A stretch of DNA of 64,000 nucleotides from Dolomedes plantarius (taxonomy: Eukaryota > Arthropoda > Arachnida > Araneae > Dolomedidae), in contig OU015503.1 of the NCBI GenBank assembly GCA_907164885.2, forward strand, positions 125,165,523 to 125,229,522, written 5' to 3'. Positions 23,001 to 33,785 of the stretch are shown here, piece by piece. The notes under the pieces are model-generated. The model saw only the letters and a list, made by a program, of their open reading frames with translations, was not told where the DNA came from and searched no databases. Every line of letters begins with the position of its first letter. The stretch's first letter is position 1. A program made the translations under genes and the position numbers.

Positions 23001-24138
23001 ATAATTACTCATGTTGTTTTTCACATAGATACGTATGTTTGAACATATATTTTGCTTATATACCCATAGCTCGTGAGAGTGCACCTCGTAATGAAACACA
23101 GTGTATAAACATAGTATGTATTTTACACCTCCTCCTCCCCACTTAGACTATGCCTATGACAACAAGTCGATCGCGACACATTTTTAAGATAAAAAGTAGA
23201 TCTTATGTACACAAAACTGGCCACCCCTGGTATAGGTCATAGGTGTCCACCTAAGAGTTAAGCAGGAATACTACTAAACTTTGGAAAATCTTGGAATTGA
23301 AAACTCGTTTGGTTACTCATTAGTCACTTAAGCAAGATATATTCAAGGTTGAAAGTAAATATAAAATTCATACTACTGTAATTTTCTCTTCAAGAAATAA
23401 CAAAATTGTAATTGCTTTGCAATATAATTTACAAGAGAAACAGTGTTGGGACTAAAAGTAACATTTAATACTTTTTGCGATAGTAATATGTTGGAAATTT
23501 ATAAATAAATGTCATGTGTGGAAAGTCTTTTTTTTCTCTGTCTAAATGTATGTGTTAAAATTGTGTTATTATTATTTTTAAAATTTATATTATTTGTAAT
23601 TGATAGAGATATTGTCAATTTATAGAAACATTTGAGAATATTAGGAATATTTAAGCTTAACTGTGTTTGAAACATGTTTCTTTAAAGCAAGTTAATTTTA
23701 ATTAGCATACAAACTTTCATACTCGTATGTAAGCCTTTGGACACTGAGTTTGATTTGAGATTCACAGTCTTAAGTCAAATATTTAATGTGATATATTTAA
23801 CTTTCATAAGTTTAAAGGAGGAACTAGATGAGATTTCAGTGCAAAATTTCTGATAAACTGACACAGCTAAATGGGGAATTGTATGACAGAATTTTCCTGA
23901 TATCACTGGAGTATCTGTGTGTAGTAAACATGTTGAAAATATTTAGAAAAAATAGAAGAAATTATCACTATCATAACTCCATAATTTTGCTTTCTTAACT
24001 GCTATGTACTTTATAATTCTCACTATGCATGTGTTCTTAAAAATTGTTATTTTTTAATAGGTTGCCAAAGTTGCACAGAAACAGAAAGCTGCAAAACCTA
24101 TTCAGACCAAGGCTCCTCGTGTTGGTGGAAAGCGATAA
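12930..24138 (+). CDS. RPL24: 60S ribosomal protein L24 (eL24), five coding exons
   Basis: eL24 is a structural protein of the large ribosomal subunit. Coding exons: 12930-12934, 13018-13093, 17436-17683, 19924-19987, 24061-24138; introns of 83, 4342, 2240 and 4073 bp all start GT and end AG and keep the frame. The product is 156 residues, against 157 in the human protein. The N-terminal zinc-ribbon-like L24e domain (residues 1-66) opens [20 protein letters not shown]; the conserved core [13 protein letters not shown] follows near residue 50 and the basic tail ends APRVGGKR. All exon junctions fall where the conserved sequence continues, so the model is firm. The first exon holds only ATGAA, as in many RPL24 genes where intron 1 follows the second codon. 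Introns 2 and 4 have taken in transposons without disturbing splice sites. Confidence 0.97.
13360..16182 (-). pseudogene. Copia-type retrotransposon relic in RPL24 intron 2
   Basis: Read on the minus strand, pieces occur in Copia order: a gag start at 16182 (MAEIR... with [18 protein letters not shown]), a degraded zinc knuckle near 14830-14770 (CYICSKPGH, next Cys lost), a pre-integrase CETC box near 14010, and the integrase core around 13960-13560 with VDRIRP and TDNGSEF (about 13704-13727). The integrase trails off near 13360. Frameshifts and stops are many, and no reverse transcriptase or LTR is visible. About 300 bp near 14140-14440 looks foreign to it. It lies antisense to the host gene. 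Confidence 0.75.
17684..19923 (+). other. RPL24 intron 3, no inserted gene or element recognised
   Basis: Apart from short (TA)n just after the donor (17697-17718) and (GT)n near 18089-18108, nothing stands out. I looked for box C/D snoRNA signals and found none convincing. Confidence 0.5.
19999..20052. repeat. (TA)n microsatellite
   Basis: Uninterrupted TA repeat in RPL24 intron 4, directly beside the mariner-like element end at 20053. Confidence 0.9.
20053..21473 (+). mobile_element. Mariner-like element in RPL24 intron 4, interrupted
   Basis: Inverted ends match: GAGGCTTGCCCGAAAAATAA at the left and, reversed, CAAGGCATGTCCGAAAAGTA at the right, each next to TA. The interior holds a decayed transposase (20228-20680). 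About 650-680 bp of AT-rich sequence without mariner features (roughly 20670-21340) separates the transposase C-terminus from its likely last residues SYVEK near 21360, so a later insertion is probable. Confidence 0.7.
20228..20680 (+). pseudogene. Mariner transposase relic
   Basis: Fragments across frames follow mariner order: an N-terminal helix-turn-helix piece ([20 protein letters not shown], 20238-20300), then after a large deletion the second catalytic region [18 protein letters not shown] near 20370, a DLVPDNFHF segment near 20485 that corresponds to the third Asp region, and a C-terminal piece ([12 protein letters not shown], then [14 protein letters not shown]) to about 20655. The first catalytic Asp is deleted, and stops and frameshifts separate the pieces. 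Confidence 0.7.
22684..23229. mobile_element. Non-autonomous hAT element in RPL24 intron 4
   Basis: Ends CAGGGGTGGCCAACAAG and, reversed, CAGGGGTGGCCAGTTTT; the 8-bp target GTATAGGT is repeated exactly at 22676-22683 and 23230-23237. The CAGGGG termini and 8-bp duplication are diagnostic of hAT. No coding sequence. Confidence 0.92.
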
Positions 24139-24157
24139 AGTCTGTAGGTGTAGATAA

Positions 24158-24237
24158 AATAAAATAACTGTAAAAACTGGCTGATTTTGTACTATTCTTG
24201 CTGTGTGTATCTTTATACATGGAGGGGGAAAAATAAA
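24158..24237 (+). terminator. RPL24 poly(A) signals
   Basis: AATAAA occurs at 24158-24163, 20 nt after the stop codon, and again at 24232-24237. Which one is used cannot be told from sequence. Confidence 0.65.
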
Positions 24238-24239
24238 TC

Positions 24240-25328
24240 TCATGTTTTAACTTTTTCCTCGTTCTTTATGCTTCCTTTAAATCTTGGTGTTTTCTGAAAC
24301 TAAGTTGTTAATGGTTCATTTTTTAAGTAATAGCTTAAATAGCCTGCAGCATACTTTAATTTCTCTCTTATTTGTAAGTGCATAAACATGCATGTCCTTT
24401 CAGCAGTTTGATCTAACAAGATTATAAAATGTCTATTTCTCTTAGAAATTTCATGACTGGATATAAATATTCTATCACTTTGATAGTGTGATAAAAAGTA
24501 CTCTAACTTCCCTATCTTAATTTTAATGATGGCCATTAAGATAAGGGCTAAGCTGACCAGGTCATGCTGCCTAAAGCAGATTCCAAATGGCTACAAAGAT
24601 CCATGCTTGCCATAACATTAAAATGTGCAGACTCTGGTTTCAAATATGCACTTTGATTTGAGTAGTAGCTATGCTCTGCATCCCCAACACTTTACTGTGT
24701 CTAGAACATCCTCTATGTTGGACTATTTCCATATTAGATTCTTTCTATTACAGTGAATTTAGTTTCAATGAGTGCAGTGTATTAGATTAGAAAAAACCTT
24801 CGTTTTTATGTAAGCTGTTTATCTTAAAGATTCTGGGTGCAAATTAAAGGTTGAACATCAAGATAAAGTTAAAACCTCTAGAGATGTGTATTTATTTTAT
24901 GCTGAAAGTTAATTTTTCAGTTTTGTTTCTAACATCACCAAGTAATAAGTTATTGATTCTTTCTGAATTTGATAGCATATCCTTGGTGAAGTAACTGACT
25001 AAAACCACATCAGTTTTGCTACTTCCAAAGCCCCGAAACAAATTTTTCCATGACCAATGAGAAAGGAACATACACACCTTCTACTGCGCCTTTCTGATCT
25101 AAATTCTTTCTACAAATCAAATTTGCATGATTCAGTGGTGTGGTAGGGGCAGGCTTTCCTGGACACTTGTTGCTTGTTGACTAGCATAAGCAAATGAAAA
25201 AAATTAGATGCATATGCTTTCAGACTTCATTGTAATTTCCTACTAAATTATGTCGATGGAGAGAGGTTCATGCATTGGCAGCCTATCAGTTGAACACCTG
25301 ATCTTTACTCCCCTTATTAAGTTAAGTT
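24240..25328. other. Intergenic DNA, nothing recognised
   Basis: AT-rich, no open frame with a domain, no clear repeat end. Confidence 0.5.
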
Positions 25329-26084
25329 CAGGGTGGCGACAGAACAGGGAAATCTGGGAATTCTCAGGGAAGTTTCGTTTAACTCGGGGAAAAAGTTGGA
25401 ATTTATCAATTCTGGTCTTCAATTTTTGATGCAGAAGGTGACTGTGGAGATGTTGCAAATGTTATGATTTTGTCACATCGTAATGCAAATGTTGGGAGGG
25501 TTTTATATAAACAGTGACTGTTTGTGGGAGAATATAAAGGAATCTTCCTTAGTAGCAAGAAGGAGGGTTTATGATATCATTTCCAAGGGTGGCCTTGATG
25601 GCATAACAATTTCCAAAGATATGATCCACTATGCTAGAAACGCAGGAGCAAGATATGGAGAAAGAGCAAATAGAAAAAAAAGCATGCTTTAAAAAGAAAA
25701 AGGGAAGCAGAATCTCAATTGAAAGAGTTGGCTGCTAAAAAGGCAACCATTTTGCAGGAAGCTCAAAGACAAAACATTATAGATGCGCAGATGGCAACTC
25801 TGCAAACCCATCAAAACAGTTAAAACTCTAGTATATTAAATGTTCGATCTATATCTTAATATTATCTATCTATTATGGTATACAATAAAAATATTTTTTA
25901 CTTATTAAATTTTTATTCATTTATCAGTCTGTAGATTTTTAGTTCATCAAGTGTCAAGTTTATCATTATGGCTGGGGAATTGTTCTGCGAACGGATGGAG
26001 AAACTCAGGGAATTTCATGAAAAATACTCTGGAAATCAGGGAAAACTCGGGGAACTTTTTACTTCAATTTTTGTAGCCACCCTG
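25329..26084 (+). mobile_element. hAT-like element with a coding remnant
   Basis: Ends CAGGGTGGCGACAG and, reversed, CAGGGTGGCTACAA. Subterminal CAGGGAA and ACTCGGGGAA motifs recur at both ends. AAGTT abuts both ends, but a full 8-bp duplication is not preserved. It contains the reading frame at 25483-25823. Confidence 0.65.
25483..25823 (+). pseudogene. C-terminal fragment of a transposon-carried protein, frameshifted
   Basis: The first frame (69 residues) has ARRRVYDIISKGGLDGITIS and runs into an A-rich tract near 25675. The next frame continues as a Lys/Glu/Gln-rich coiled-coil-like tail (about REAESQLKELAAKKATILQ) to a stop at 25821-25823. I do not recognise a catalytic domain. The composition suggests the tail of a protein carried by this repeat family; the function is unknown. 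Confidence 0.45.
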
Positions 26085-26974
26085 AAGTTTTAACAATTTA
26101 ATTTTTCTGCATACACATTAGCAAATGCATCGAGTGCACAGTTTTTCAATATTTAATTTATTTAGAAATTAGTCCAAAATTATGAATTTGCTTTTCTGTT
26201 ATTTGAAAAAGTCACCATAGCTTAACATAGGGATGAGAGAACTGCTATAAAGGATCAGTTATGGTATTACAGAAAGTTTGAGACAAACGATTAGGGGCAA
26301 AGCTTATGAGCATTTTTAAAGGAATGATCTGAAGTGATCACTTCTCACTGGTTTACGAGACTAGCGACTACGGTTTGTTGATGAGCATTGTATTGTTAGA
26401 TGATAAGTGACCTTTACTTATAGGCTATGTAAGAAACTAAGGGTTACTGGCTTCATTTTTGAAATGCCCAAGCCCTGCACATACTTTTGGGGGAATGAAC
26501 TTGCCAAAACTAATAAGTGACTGTTTTTGTAGATAAATGTGATTTGGCCCTAAGAAAATCTTGTGCTTTATTGTGGGTCTAGGCGAGAATCGAGATTTTA
26601 CTGACACATGTAGGGAAGGTCGATATTTTGGGCTGTACCACCTCTAGGCACATTTGAAAGACCAAAAAAAAAAAAAAAGAAATTTTAACTCATGCTGCAT
26701 GTTAGGAGAGGTTCCGCTGTTATCTAATTACTAGGTCCAGTTTTTCTAACTTTTTATACTTTCGTGTTTCTTCCGAGCTTGTTACTTCTTGTGTTTAGTT
26801 TCTTTTAAATTGACAAACAAGTAATTATAAAAAAAGATTTTAAAGTCAATTCCTACTTAGGTCAACAAAGAAAAATTTGAGTGTGAACTAATAGTAGGAA
26901 TTGAAAAAAAGGATTGCCTGCCAGAACCTTGCCTACTGTGCGAGATTAAGAGGGGGGGGGGGAAGAGAAAAAGT
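26085..26974. other. Intergenic DNA, nothing recognised
   Basis: No gene or repeat boundary seen. Confidence 0.45.
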
Positions 26975-27055
26975 TTTGTCATGTTGGGGATTCGATCCCG
27001 CAACCTACAGGACGGGAGGAGCCCGCGCTACCGTTTACACAATAAGAAGAGGGAA
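26975..27055 (-). repeat. tRNA-like SINE head
   Basis: On the minus strand an A-box-like TAGCGCGGGCTCC is followed by a B-box-like GGGATCGAATCCCC at normal tRNA spacing. The arms do not fold into a full tRNA, so a tRNA-derived SINE is more likely than a gene. Confidence 0.5.
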
Positions 27056-27862
27056 ATTACTATTCAAGAGCAAGAGACGCTCTAGGTCTAAAACTAAAAT
27101 TGATTAATTAAATTTAATGAATTAATATTTGAAAAAACTATTAACATCAAGTGTCATCCACTACAAGTTTAAAAAAATGTATTTGAACTTGAGTGGATGA
27201 ATAAAAAGTATAGAATAAAGTGGAAGAATAAAAAGTATATATATATATATATATATTTATTTTTTTTAATTTTTTCTTTAATCTGATTTTTTTCACCAAA
27301 AAGTATTCGTTACTAGCAAATGACTGAAACAGTTTTTAATGTTCTCACATGTATTCCGTGAGACTAGAGAAAAAGAAAGTGACGCACGAGTGTATTTGAC
27401 CGTTCTACCCCTGGAGGATCAAGAGCCCTGTCATTTTTATTGCTCTGGCTTTATAACGGGCCCTTTAAACTCATGGGCCCTCGGAATTTTACGCCCTTTT
27501 CCTACTATATTGTCCGGCCTAGATATCCTTCCAGATATCCAAGCTAACTAATGAGCCTCCATTTTGTTTCCCAGTATCGTCAAATCGCCACGCAGTACCT
27601 TTCTTGCTGTTTCAAAGCCAGTTTACGAAACATCGATCTGAAGGCTTTACGATTGCGATAACTTTTTCCCGCTGATTTTTCTACACATTGCATACAAACA
27701 TGAGTAAGTATTTTTTTTTTTTTTATCCAATGCGGAGGCACTTGTATTAAAACATTGGCCCTTACTACGGCGCAGTTTTACTGTCCATTTTATTGTGGGG
27801 GCACCATATAGGCGGACAGCATTACCTCCTATGAAGGGACGACACGAACGGAGGCATTTTTC
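27056..27862. other. Intergenic DNA with short (TA)n, nothing else recognised
   Basis: (TA)n near 27236-27256. The remainder has no supported gene. Confidence 0.45.
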
Positions 27863-27935
27863 GTGGCGCAACGCTGGGACTCGATCTCAGCACCGAAAAC
27901 CAGCGCGCTGTACCACTGGGCCGCCACAAGCCCGC
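27863..27935 (-). repeat. tRNA-like SINE head
   Basis: Minus strand: TGGTACAGCGCGCTGG (A box) and GAGATCGAGTCCCAG (B box), with GTGGCG and CGCCAC able to pair as an acceptor stem. The body lacks a proper anticodon arm, so this reads as a SINE promoter. Confidence 0.55.
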
Positions 27936-28033
27936 ATGAGTAAGTATAATTTTAAGTGAAATGTTCGTAAAGATACAAAAGTCTAACCGATCGGCAGATA
28001 TTTTCGTTAAAGGAACCTTTAGTAAAGATGTAA

Positions 28034-28282
28034 GGGCCTTATACAGAGCCACAGATGTGGCTCTGTATAATAAGCTCCGTAGGAAAAATGGTCCGCTACC
28101 GCACCTACAGTCGCGCAGGCGAGCCACAAGAAGCGAGGGTAGGCGACTGGAGTGGCTCGCCCAGGCCACAGTCGCGACCTGTAGCCACAGCTGTGGCTCA
28201 GTATAAGCTCCGTACGATTGCATGTATCGCTTCGAGTGGCTTGTTTGGGCGTGGGAAGCTGTGGCTCTGTATAATAAGGCCC
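28034..28282. mobile_element. MITE with GGGCC inverted ends
   Basis: Ends GGGCCTTATACAGAGCCAC and, reversed, GGGCCTTATTATACAGAGC, bounded by TAA and TTA. Internally the GC-rich block (GTGGCT, CTCGCC, CAGTCGCG) also has inverted symmetry. Resembles PIF/Harbinger MITEs; the target duplication is not clear. Confidence 0.65.
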
Positions 28283-28589
28283 TTAGACATTTTAAGTTAG
28301 TTGGGCGCATTTGGCGATTTCTCTCACAAGTATCGCCATTGGCGAGAATGACATGGCTTTTTCTTAATTACTCTTTCAACCGCGATTCTATTTTTGGTAG
28401 GAATGTCTGTTAAAATAGCAGAAAACCTCCTTTTTCGGCCACAATTGGATTGCTGTCGCGGCCCGGCTTTGGGGAAAGGGCGAATTTCCTCTGGGGTGAT
28501 GTGTCGGGAAGATGATGGAGTGGCCACCAATGCCGGTGTACCTGGAAGGTCATTTGTCGTTAGAGCGGGTTCCTTAGCTCTGATTCATC

Positions 28590-29475
28590 GGCAGTTTGTG
28601 CAGCCTCTGGAGCAGGGCGATCGGTGACGGAAGATGACAAAAGGTCCGAGTCCTCAAATATGTCTGGGTCCACTCACTTGAAATCCAGATGTAATGTTGG
28701 ACGGAATCACAGCTGATTGAAAGGCTGTTTTCGCAATTGCTGGGATATCGTATATGGTTAAAGTTTTGCCAGGATGACTGGTCATCCAAGCGTCACAAGC
28801 CGTCTTGACGTATTTTTTAAGGGGTCCAAATACAGTTCTGTCCATTGGTTGCAATTTATGGCTGCAGTGTAGAGGACAGTAACCCCATTTCCTTTGAACA
28901 AATCGAGGGCCTCGATGGACAAATGCGAGTCACGGTTATCGAGGAGATACAGCACAGGTCGCGCTTGTGAACATCTGGTAAAGTGGATAAAATGTTGGGC
29001 AAACTTCACAAAATTGCGTCCAACCTGTCTTGTTGGCATCGCCGCTGGAGTCCTCTGGTCCGGATCGTTGAACTTGGCTCGTGGAAAAATGAAAAATGGA
29101 GGAATAGCACATCCTCCGGCCGAGACGCAAATATTCAAAGTAACAAGGGTACCTCTTTCAGCAGAGGTGATCTGTCCAATTTGCTTAAACCCTTTCCGTG
29201 CTATTACCTTGTCTGGTTTTTGAACGGTTGTAATCCCAGTCTCGTCCATATTGTACATGTCCTGTGGCTCGAATCCATGCCTGTTCAGTACTGTTTGAAG
29301 TAAAGTGAAAAAGTTTCCGACGTTAGTCGTTGAAGCTGATGGCTTGGGCTAGGCTAGTGGCCTCAGGTGTTCGAATAGATAAGGATTTGTTTCTGTTCAT
29401 AAAATAAGAAAGCCAATCAAGTCCAGCCATCACGTTGAGCCAAGCTTTTGCCTTCAACATTGTGAGCTTGAACGG
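28590..29475 (-). pseudogene. Pogo/jerky-type (DDE_1) transposase pseudogene
   Basis: Minus-strand pieces follow this family in order: GLDWLSYFMNRNKSLSIR near 29430, then MYNMDETGITTVQKP (first Asp, just below 29258), SAERGTLVTLN, VLYLLDNRDSHLS (second Asp, about 28950) and, after a frameshift, MQPMDRTVFGPLKKY (third Asp, 28854 downward) and IYDIPAIAKTAF. At least two frameshifts and one stop break it. No inverted ends were found around it. Confidence 0.8.
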
Positions 29476-29880
29476 CCTCGGTCACCATCAACATTGGTCG
29501 ATTTGCTCGGTCTGTTTCTCTCTTGTATATAGCTATGCCAACTAGCCCGACAGGGAAATCCAAAACAAGATGGATACCACACAATTCCAAACATCAGAAA
29601 CAAAAGATTATGATTAGAACCACAGTTAACCACTCTTTCGAAAACCGTCATCAGCAGCACCTCAATTTGATCTGCAGGTTCACCAGATCAAAAAAAGTTA
29701 CGATGAAAAAATTTCCTGACCAGTCAGGAAAATGGTAAAACAGGGGTCCTTCCTTTGTAATGCTTTCAAGCAGACTGAAATTTCGGTGGATGGTGCACCT
29801 TTTCATACACTCCCTTACTAGCAAGATGACAGCGCTCTAGCTCCACGGTGGCATGAAATAAAAGCAATGTGCCAACCAGC

Positions 29881-30751
29881 TAGTGATGCGACATCGATAA
29901 CAAAACATCGATGTTTTGAAACATCGATATTCAATATTAAAACATCGATGCTAATAAAACATCGCCCAAAAACCATCGATGTTTTTAAACATCGATGTTT
30001 TAGAACATCCATTTTTTAAAACTGGTTTAGTAATCTCTAACATTAATGTTACTTCCGTTAGTCGTGGGGGGAGGGGTTGATTTAATTTTACTCTCTGATT
30101 GAGCAGGCACAAATGACAAAAACTTGGTTGCTTTGGGCTACATTGATGACTCAAAATTCTTGTTGTAAATACCGCCATGTTTTGCCTTCAAATGTCCAGA
30201 TAAATTCGTGGTATTGCCAGAAATTTTGAGGGACTTAAGGCAAATATTGCATTTCGCCAATTTGTCAGTGGTTTTGTAAAAATATTTCCAAACGGTACTT
30301 TTGGGAGGCATCTTACTAATAATATTAACGTCAACTTATATAAAACCAGAACAAAACAAAAACTTAAATGGATGCACTCGTGTATACACTATTTGTAAAA
30401 TAAAACCCCATGGCAGGTTCTGGAGTGTCGGGAACATTCCAAGCGCTCTGATTGGTTCATCGGTTGTTGATTGCCATTTGTCTGTTTGCTAAGGAATCGT
30501 TCCCCCTTTTGTATTCGTCCTTTTCAGAATTCAGACTTACATTTACCGAGTGTGAAAATTATGCTACGTGGTAAATTTTTTTAATTACGGTACTTTTTCA
30601 TTAAAAAAAAACATCGAGACAACGTAAAACATCGAGCACTAAACATCGATGTTATAAAAACATCGGCTTTAATAAATCGATGTTTAAAACATCGATGTTT
30701 TTATCCAAACATCGATGTTTTGAAAACATCGACATCGATGTCGCATCCCTA
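29881..30751 (-). mobile_element. hAT element with CATCGAT subterminal arrays
   Basis: Ends TAGTGATGCGACATCGAT and, reversed, TAGGGATGCGACATCGATG. The 8-bp target CAACCAGC is repeated exactly at 29873-29880 and 30752-30759. The outer roughly 125 bp on each side are packed with CATCGAT, often as AAACATCGATGTTT, about six copies on the left and five on the right. It encodes only a BED zinc finger remnant on the minus strand. Confidence 0.92.
30138..30311 (-). pseudogene. BED zinc finger remnant of a hAT transposase
   Basis: 57 residues from ATG at 30311 to a stop at 30138. VWKYFYKTTDKLAKCNICL, then SGNTTNLSGHLKAKH, fits zf-BED: aromatic start, CxxC and HxxxxH. BED fingers are the DNA-binding part of hAT transposases. 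The catalytic domain is absent, so this is either a truncated relic or a minimal binding protein. Confidence 0.8.
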
Positions 30752-30785
30752 CAACCAGCCCCTTGTGCCAACTAACCCCGGTCTC

Positions 30786-30818
<33 letters not shown>

Positions 30819-30820
<2 letters not shown>

Positions 30821-31095
30821 ACAACGAAATAGACAAAAAAAGTATTTTTTTTCCTTGCTAATGCGGCAGATGATTGGACATTATCCAAAAAAATATTCAA
30901 ATACGGTAAAAGAAATTTTCCTCAAACTGTACTATATTCTTTAGTATGTTATCAGATTTGATTTGAATATTTTCTTCATTATTTTGTCTATGAAAATATC
31001 CGTTACAATTTTTTTATAAATCTATTTTTTCGTTTTTTTTTACATCAATTGCATACATTGATCGTTGTATTTATTATAAATAAATAAATAAATAA

Positions 31096-31156
<61 letters not shown>

Positions 31157-31229
31157 CCATTAATTGCATACATTGACCGTTGTAATTAATTTGAATGTAC
31201 TCCGTAGCGAAGTACGGGTTTTCAGCTAG
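30819..31229 (+). mobile_element. Non-autonomous Helitron, 5' truncated
   Basis: Ends with the hairpin CCGTA-GCGAAG-TACGG and CTAG at 31226-31229. The body matches the family at 38960-39841 and 44716-45379, but the 5' end is replaced by a (TA)n tract. Confidence 0.75.
31075..31153. repeat. (AAAT)n/(TA)n microsatellite
   Basis: ATAAATAAATA repeats grade into TA repeats inside the Helitron. Confidence 0.9.
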
Positions 31230-32182
31230 CATATATATATCTGTAATTTAGAGTCCTTACGCGCAGTCAGTGAACGGTGTGAACGGTAGTTCTGCAGACG
31301 AGAATTTACGTTATGTGTTTTGCCACACTGAAAAGCTAGACGCGTTTTCCCAACCAGAAATATTTTCTCGCCATGAGTTCACACCAAGTTTTCAAAAGCA
31401 AAATTTAAAAAAAAGTTAAGCAAACTCGTTAAAATATATATTTGTTTCTCTTTTTTTTTTAAAAAAAAATATTATTTTAAGTGAGAAACTTCGACTGAAT
31501 TTAAGAAAAACTTAGAAGCTTTTCTACTTAGGAAATAATTAAAGAAAATTAATTTTAATCACAGATTTCAGGGGCAAAATATCTTTAATGAGAAATATTA
31601 AATTTTTCTCTGTTAGGCGCTTTTTGAGAAACATATTTATGGATATTTAAATTTTATCGGTGATTTTAGAGGGCTTTGAAAATATTTAAGAAAAATTAAC
31701 GTCACTCAGATTTTTAAGTCTTTCTCACGAACGGTAAAAAAAAAGCTCTATCACGATTTCCTGTATATTTCTAATTAAAATTCTTTTCAGATCGATTCAA
31801 ATTTTCTAAGAGCTAACGCGTTTCAGTTTCTTTTTTAAGTCTAACTTTTCCAAAACATACTTGTTACGAGTGTGTGGTTTTAGTCATTGCCTGTCTGCAG
31901 AACGAGCAGAGAAAATGCCCCAGAACACGGTCAGACATTTTGTTCCCAGAACTGAGCCATTCCTGAAATCAGTGGCGCACTCAGGATTTAATCTTAGGGG
32001 AAGCCGAGTGGAACGGGTAAAATTATTTTCAATGCAAATTCGATAAAATTCATGATTTGATGATACAATTTTATGTAACGAATATAATTCAGTTTTCTTT
32101 TGTTCTAACAAAGCTCTCGAGTGACGTCAGTCGTGGTTATATGAATCTCTCGGTGTATAAGTTCGCAAAAACCTTAAAAATT
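31230..32182. other. Non-coding DNA; possible hAT end near 31971
   Basis: CAGTGGCGCACTCAGG at about 31971 resembles a hAT end, but no partner was found. Nothing else is supported. Confidence 0.4.
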
Positions 32183-32613
32183 CATAAAAAAGGAAGAAAT
32201 TATGATAAAGAAGTGCAGTTTGCAAGAAAGGGCTCACAAGGAAGTCGGATTTTTTTTAGCAGCAAAATGGAAATTAAAAGAAGTCACTGGTAGAGTCACT
32301 GGTGCAGTTTTGCGAGCACTGCTATTCCCGTGGACGATTCTGGCGCCATATTATTCATAACGGTTTCCACCGCAATAATGCGGCCCTCCGCCAACGGGGG
32401 TCTTCCACTTCGTGGCCGATCCTCCAAATCCTCGTGTATCACGGTCTTTTATTGCAAGATTGATTTGCATAATTCTGCTGAATCTCTCGCATGTCAGCGC
32501 CATCTACTGGTGACTTTTTAAACTTTTTTGGCTGGTAAAAAAAAAATCCGACTTCCTTGTGAGCCCTTTCTTGCAAACCGCACTTATTTATCACGATTTC
32601 TTCCATTTTTATG
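32183..32613. mobile_element. MITE with about 85-bp inverted ends
   Basis: The left arm (32183-32266) and right arm (32527-32613) share GTTTGCAAGAAAGGGCTCAC and flanking sequence in opposite orientation. The interior contains a perfect match to the CTCF consensus on the minus strand (32497-32510, CCAGTAGATGGCGC). No coding sequence; superfamily undetermined. Confidence 0.75.
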
Positions 32614-32756
32614 GCTCACTCTCTCTATATAACAAAGCTAGTGCATTCCATTGGAGTTGTGTCATGGTACATCTTAGATAGGTTTTTAAAATGCGTCAGG
32701 TAGAAAATGAACGTTCACTGACGCCTGTTGTTACCGGAAGCGTTGCAAGTATTTTT

Positions 32757-33195
32757 ATTACCATGTTTTTATTAACTCGCTTTCTTGTTTGTTTGTGTGT
32801 TTGTCAGGTACAAATCTTGCAATCGATTTTTAACTAACTTCCCGACCAGCTAGGCATTTGAAACTTTTAGAATAGCCCAGAACACGATGACAATGCATTA
32901 TTTTAATACTTTTAGCCCTCTTTAAGCAGATTTGAATTCATTTTCAGTTAATTTAGTTTTGTAGAATGGTGTAGCCCTCTATCGGCCGGGACGGAAACGA
33001 AAAGTTAAACGCAAGTTAACTTCCAATTCCCGAGCTAAACGATTGATTACGCATTTGATCATTTTCTTTCAAGTTGATGGGATAATTCGTCAAAAAGTTT
33101 TTAAAAAAGTATTTATTAATACATAGACTTGTCAAGTTTATAGGATTCAACAGAAAATTTAAAAACATGGTGTATAAAAAGTTCTTTTTATCTTG
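32757..33195 (+). repeat. Dispersed repeat, copy A
   Basis: Collinear with 44045-44440, sharing blocks such as AATACTTTTAGCC, CTATCGGCCGGGACGG and AAGTTAAACGCAAGTTAAC. The copies diverge beyond these limits. Possibly an older Helitron-like family. Confidence 0.8.
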
Positions 33196-33482
33196 TAATT
33201 ATTCGTAAGTTTAGGTTATATCATTTTGTCGCACTTCGAAACTGTTTCAGTGACACTTTTTCATGCAGCTGCTGGTCCGCACTTCGTCCACATTGTGTTT
33301 GCAGTAGCCGCGATTCCCGAAAGCTATCGGGTTTTGTGTGACCACTCATTCATAAACGGTTGAGAAGTTACGACACAACATAAATTAAAAAAAAAAAATT
33401 CAGGTAGTCTCTTCTAAAGAAACTACCGCGGGTTATCAAGGTAGAATTACTTATCGTTCCTTACCTCTTTTGTATGTATATA

Positions 33483-33559
33483 CTAGCTGAAAACCCGCAC
33501 TTCGCTACAGAGTACATTCAAATTAAATACAACGGTCAATGTATGCAATTAATGCCAAA
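33483..33559 (-). mobile_element. Helitron 3' end fragment
   Basis: On the minus strand it ends with the stem-loop around GCGAAG and CTAG (33483-33486). Only the last roughly 75 bp remain before (TA)n. Confidence 0.65.
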
Positions 33560-33577
33560 TATATATATATATATATA

Positions 33578-33767
33578 CAGTGGAATCTCGATCTATCGTT
33601 TTTCAAGGGACCGATTGAAATATACCGAACAAGGGACCGAACGATAAATGCGGGAAAACGATAGATGTGGAAACATAACAAAGCAATATGATCGTTGGGA
33701 CTGGATAAAATGAACGACACATACGGAAAATCGATGGATCCGAAAACGATCGATCGAGATTCCACTG
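33578..33767. mobile_element. Pogo-like MITE copy 1
   Basis: Ends CAGTGGAATCTCGATCTATC and, reversed, CAGTGGAATCTCGATCGATC, with TA on both sides in (TA)n. Most of the element is a foldback. The TIR type CAGT...TCTCGAT is that of pogo/Tigger elements. Confidence 0.85.
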
Positions 33768-33785
33768 TATATATATATATTCCCG

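Noticed and set aside
13094..24060. Intronic snoRNAs in RPL24
   Set aside because: Ribosomal protein introns often host snoRNAs, but the RTGATGA-like sites near 13939, 21249 and 22206 lack a well-placed CTGA and terminal stem.
28894..29303. Plus-strand frames of 106-109 codons
   Set aside because: Antisense shadows of the jerky-type transposase pseudogene.
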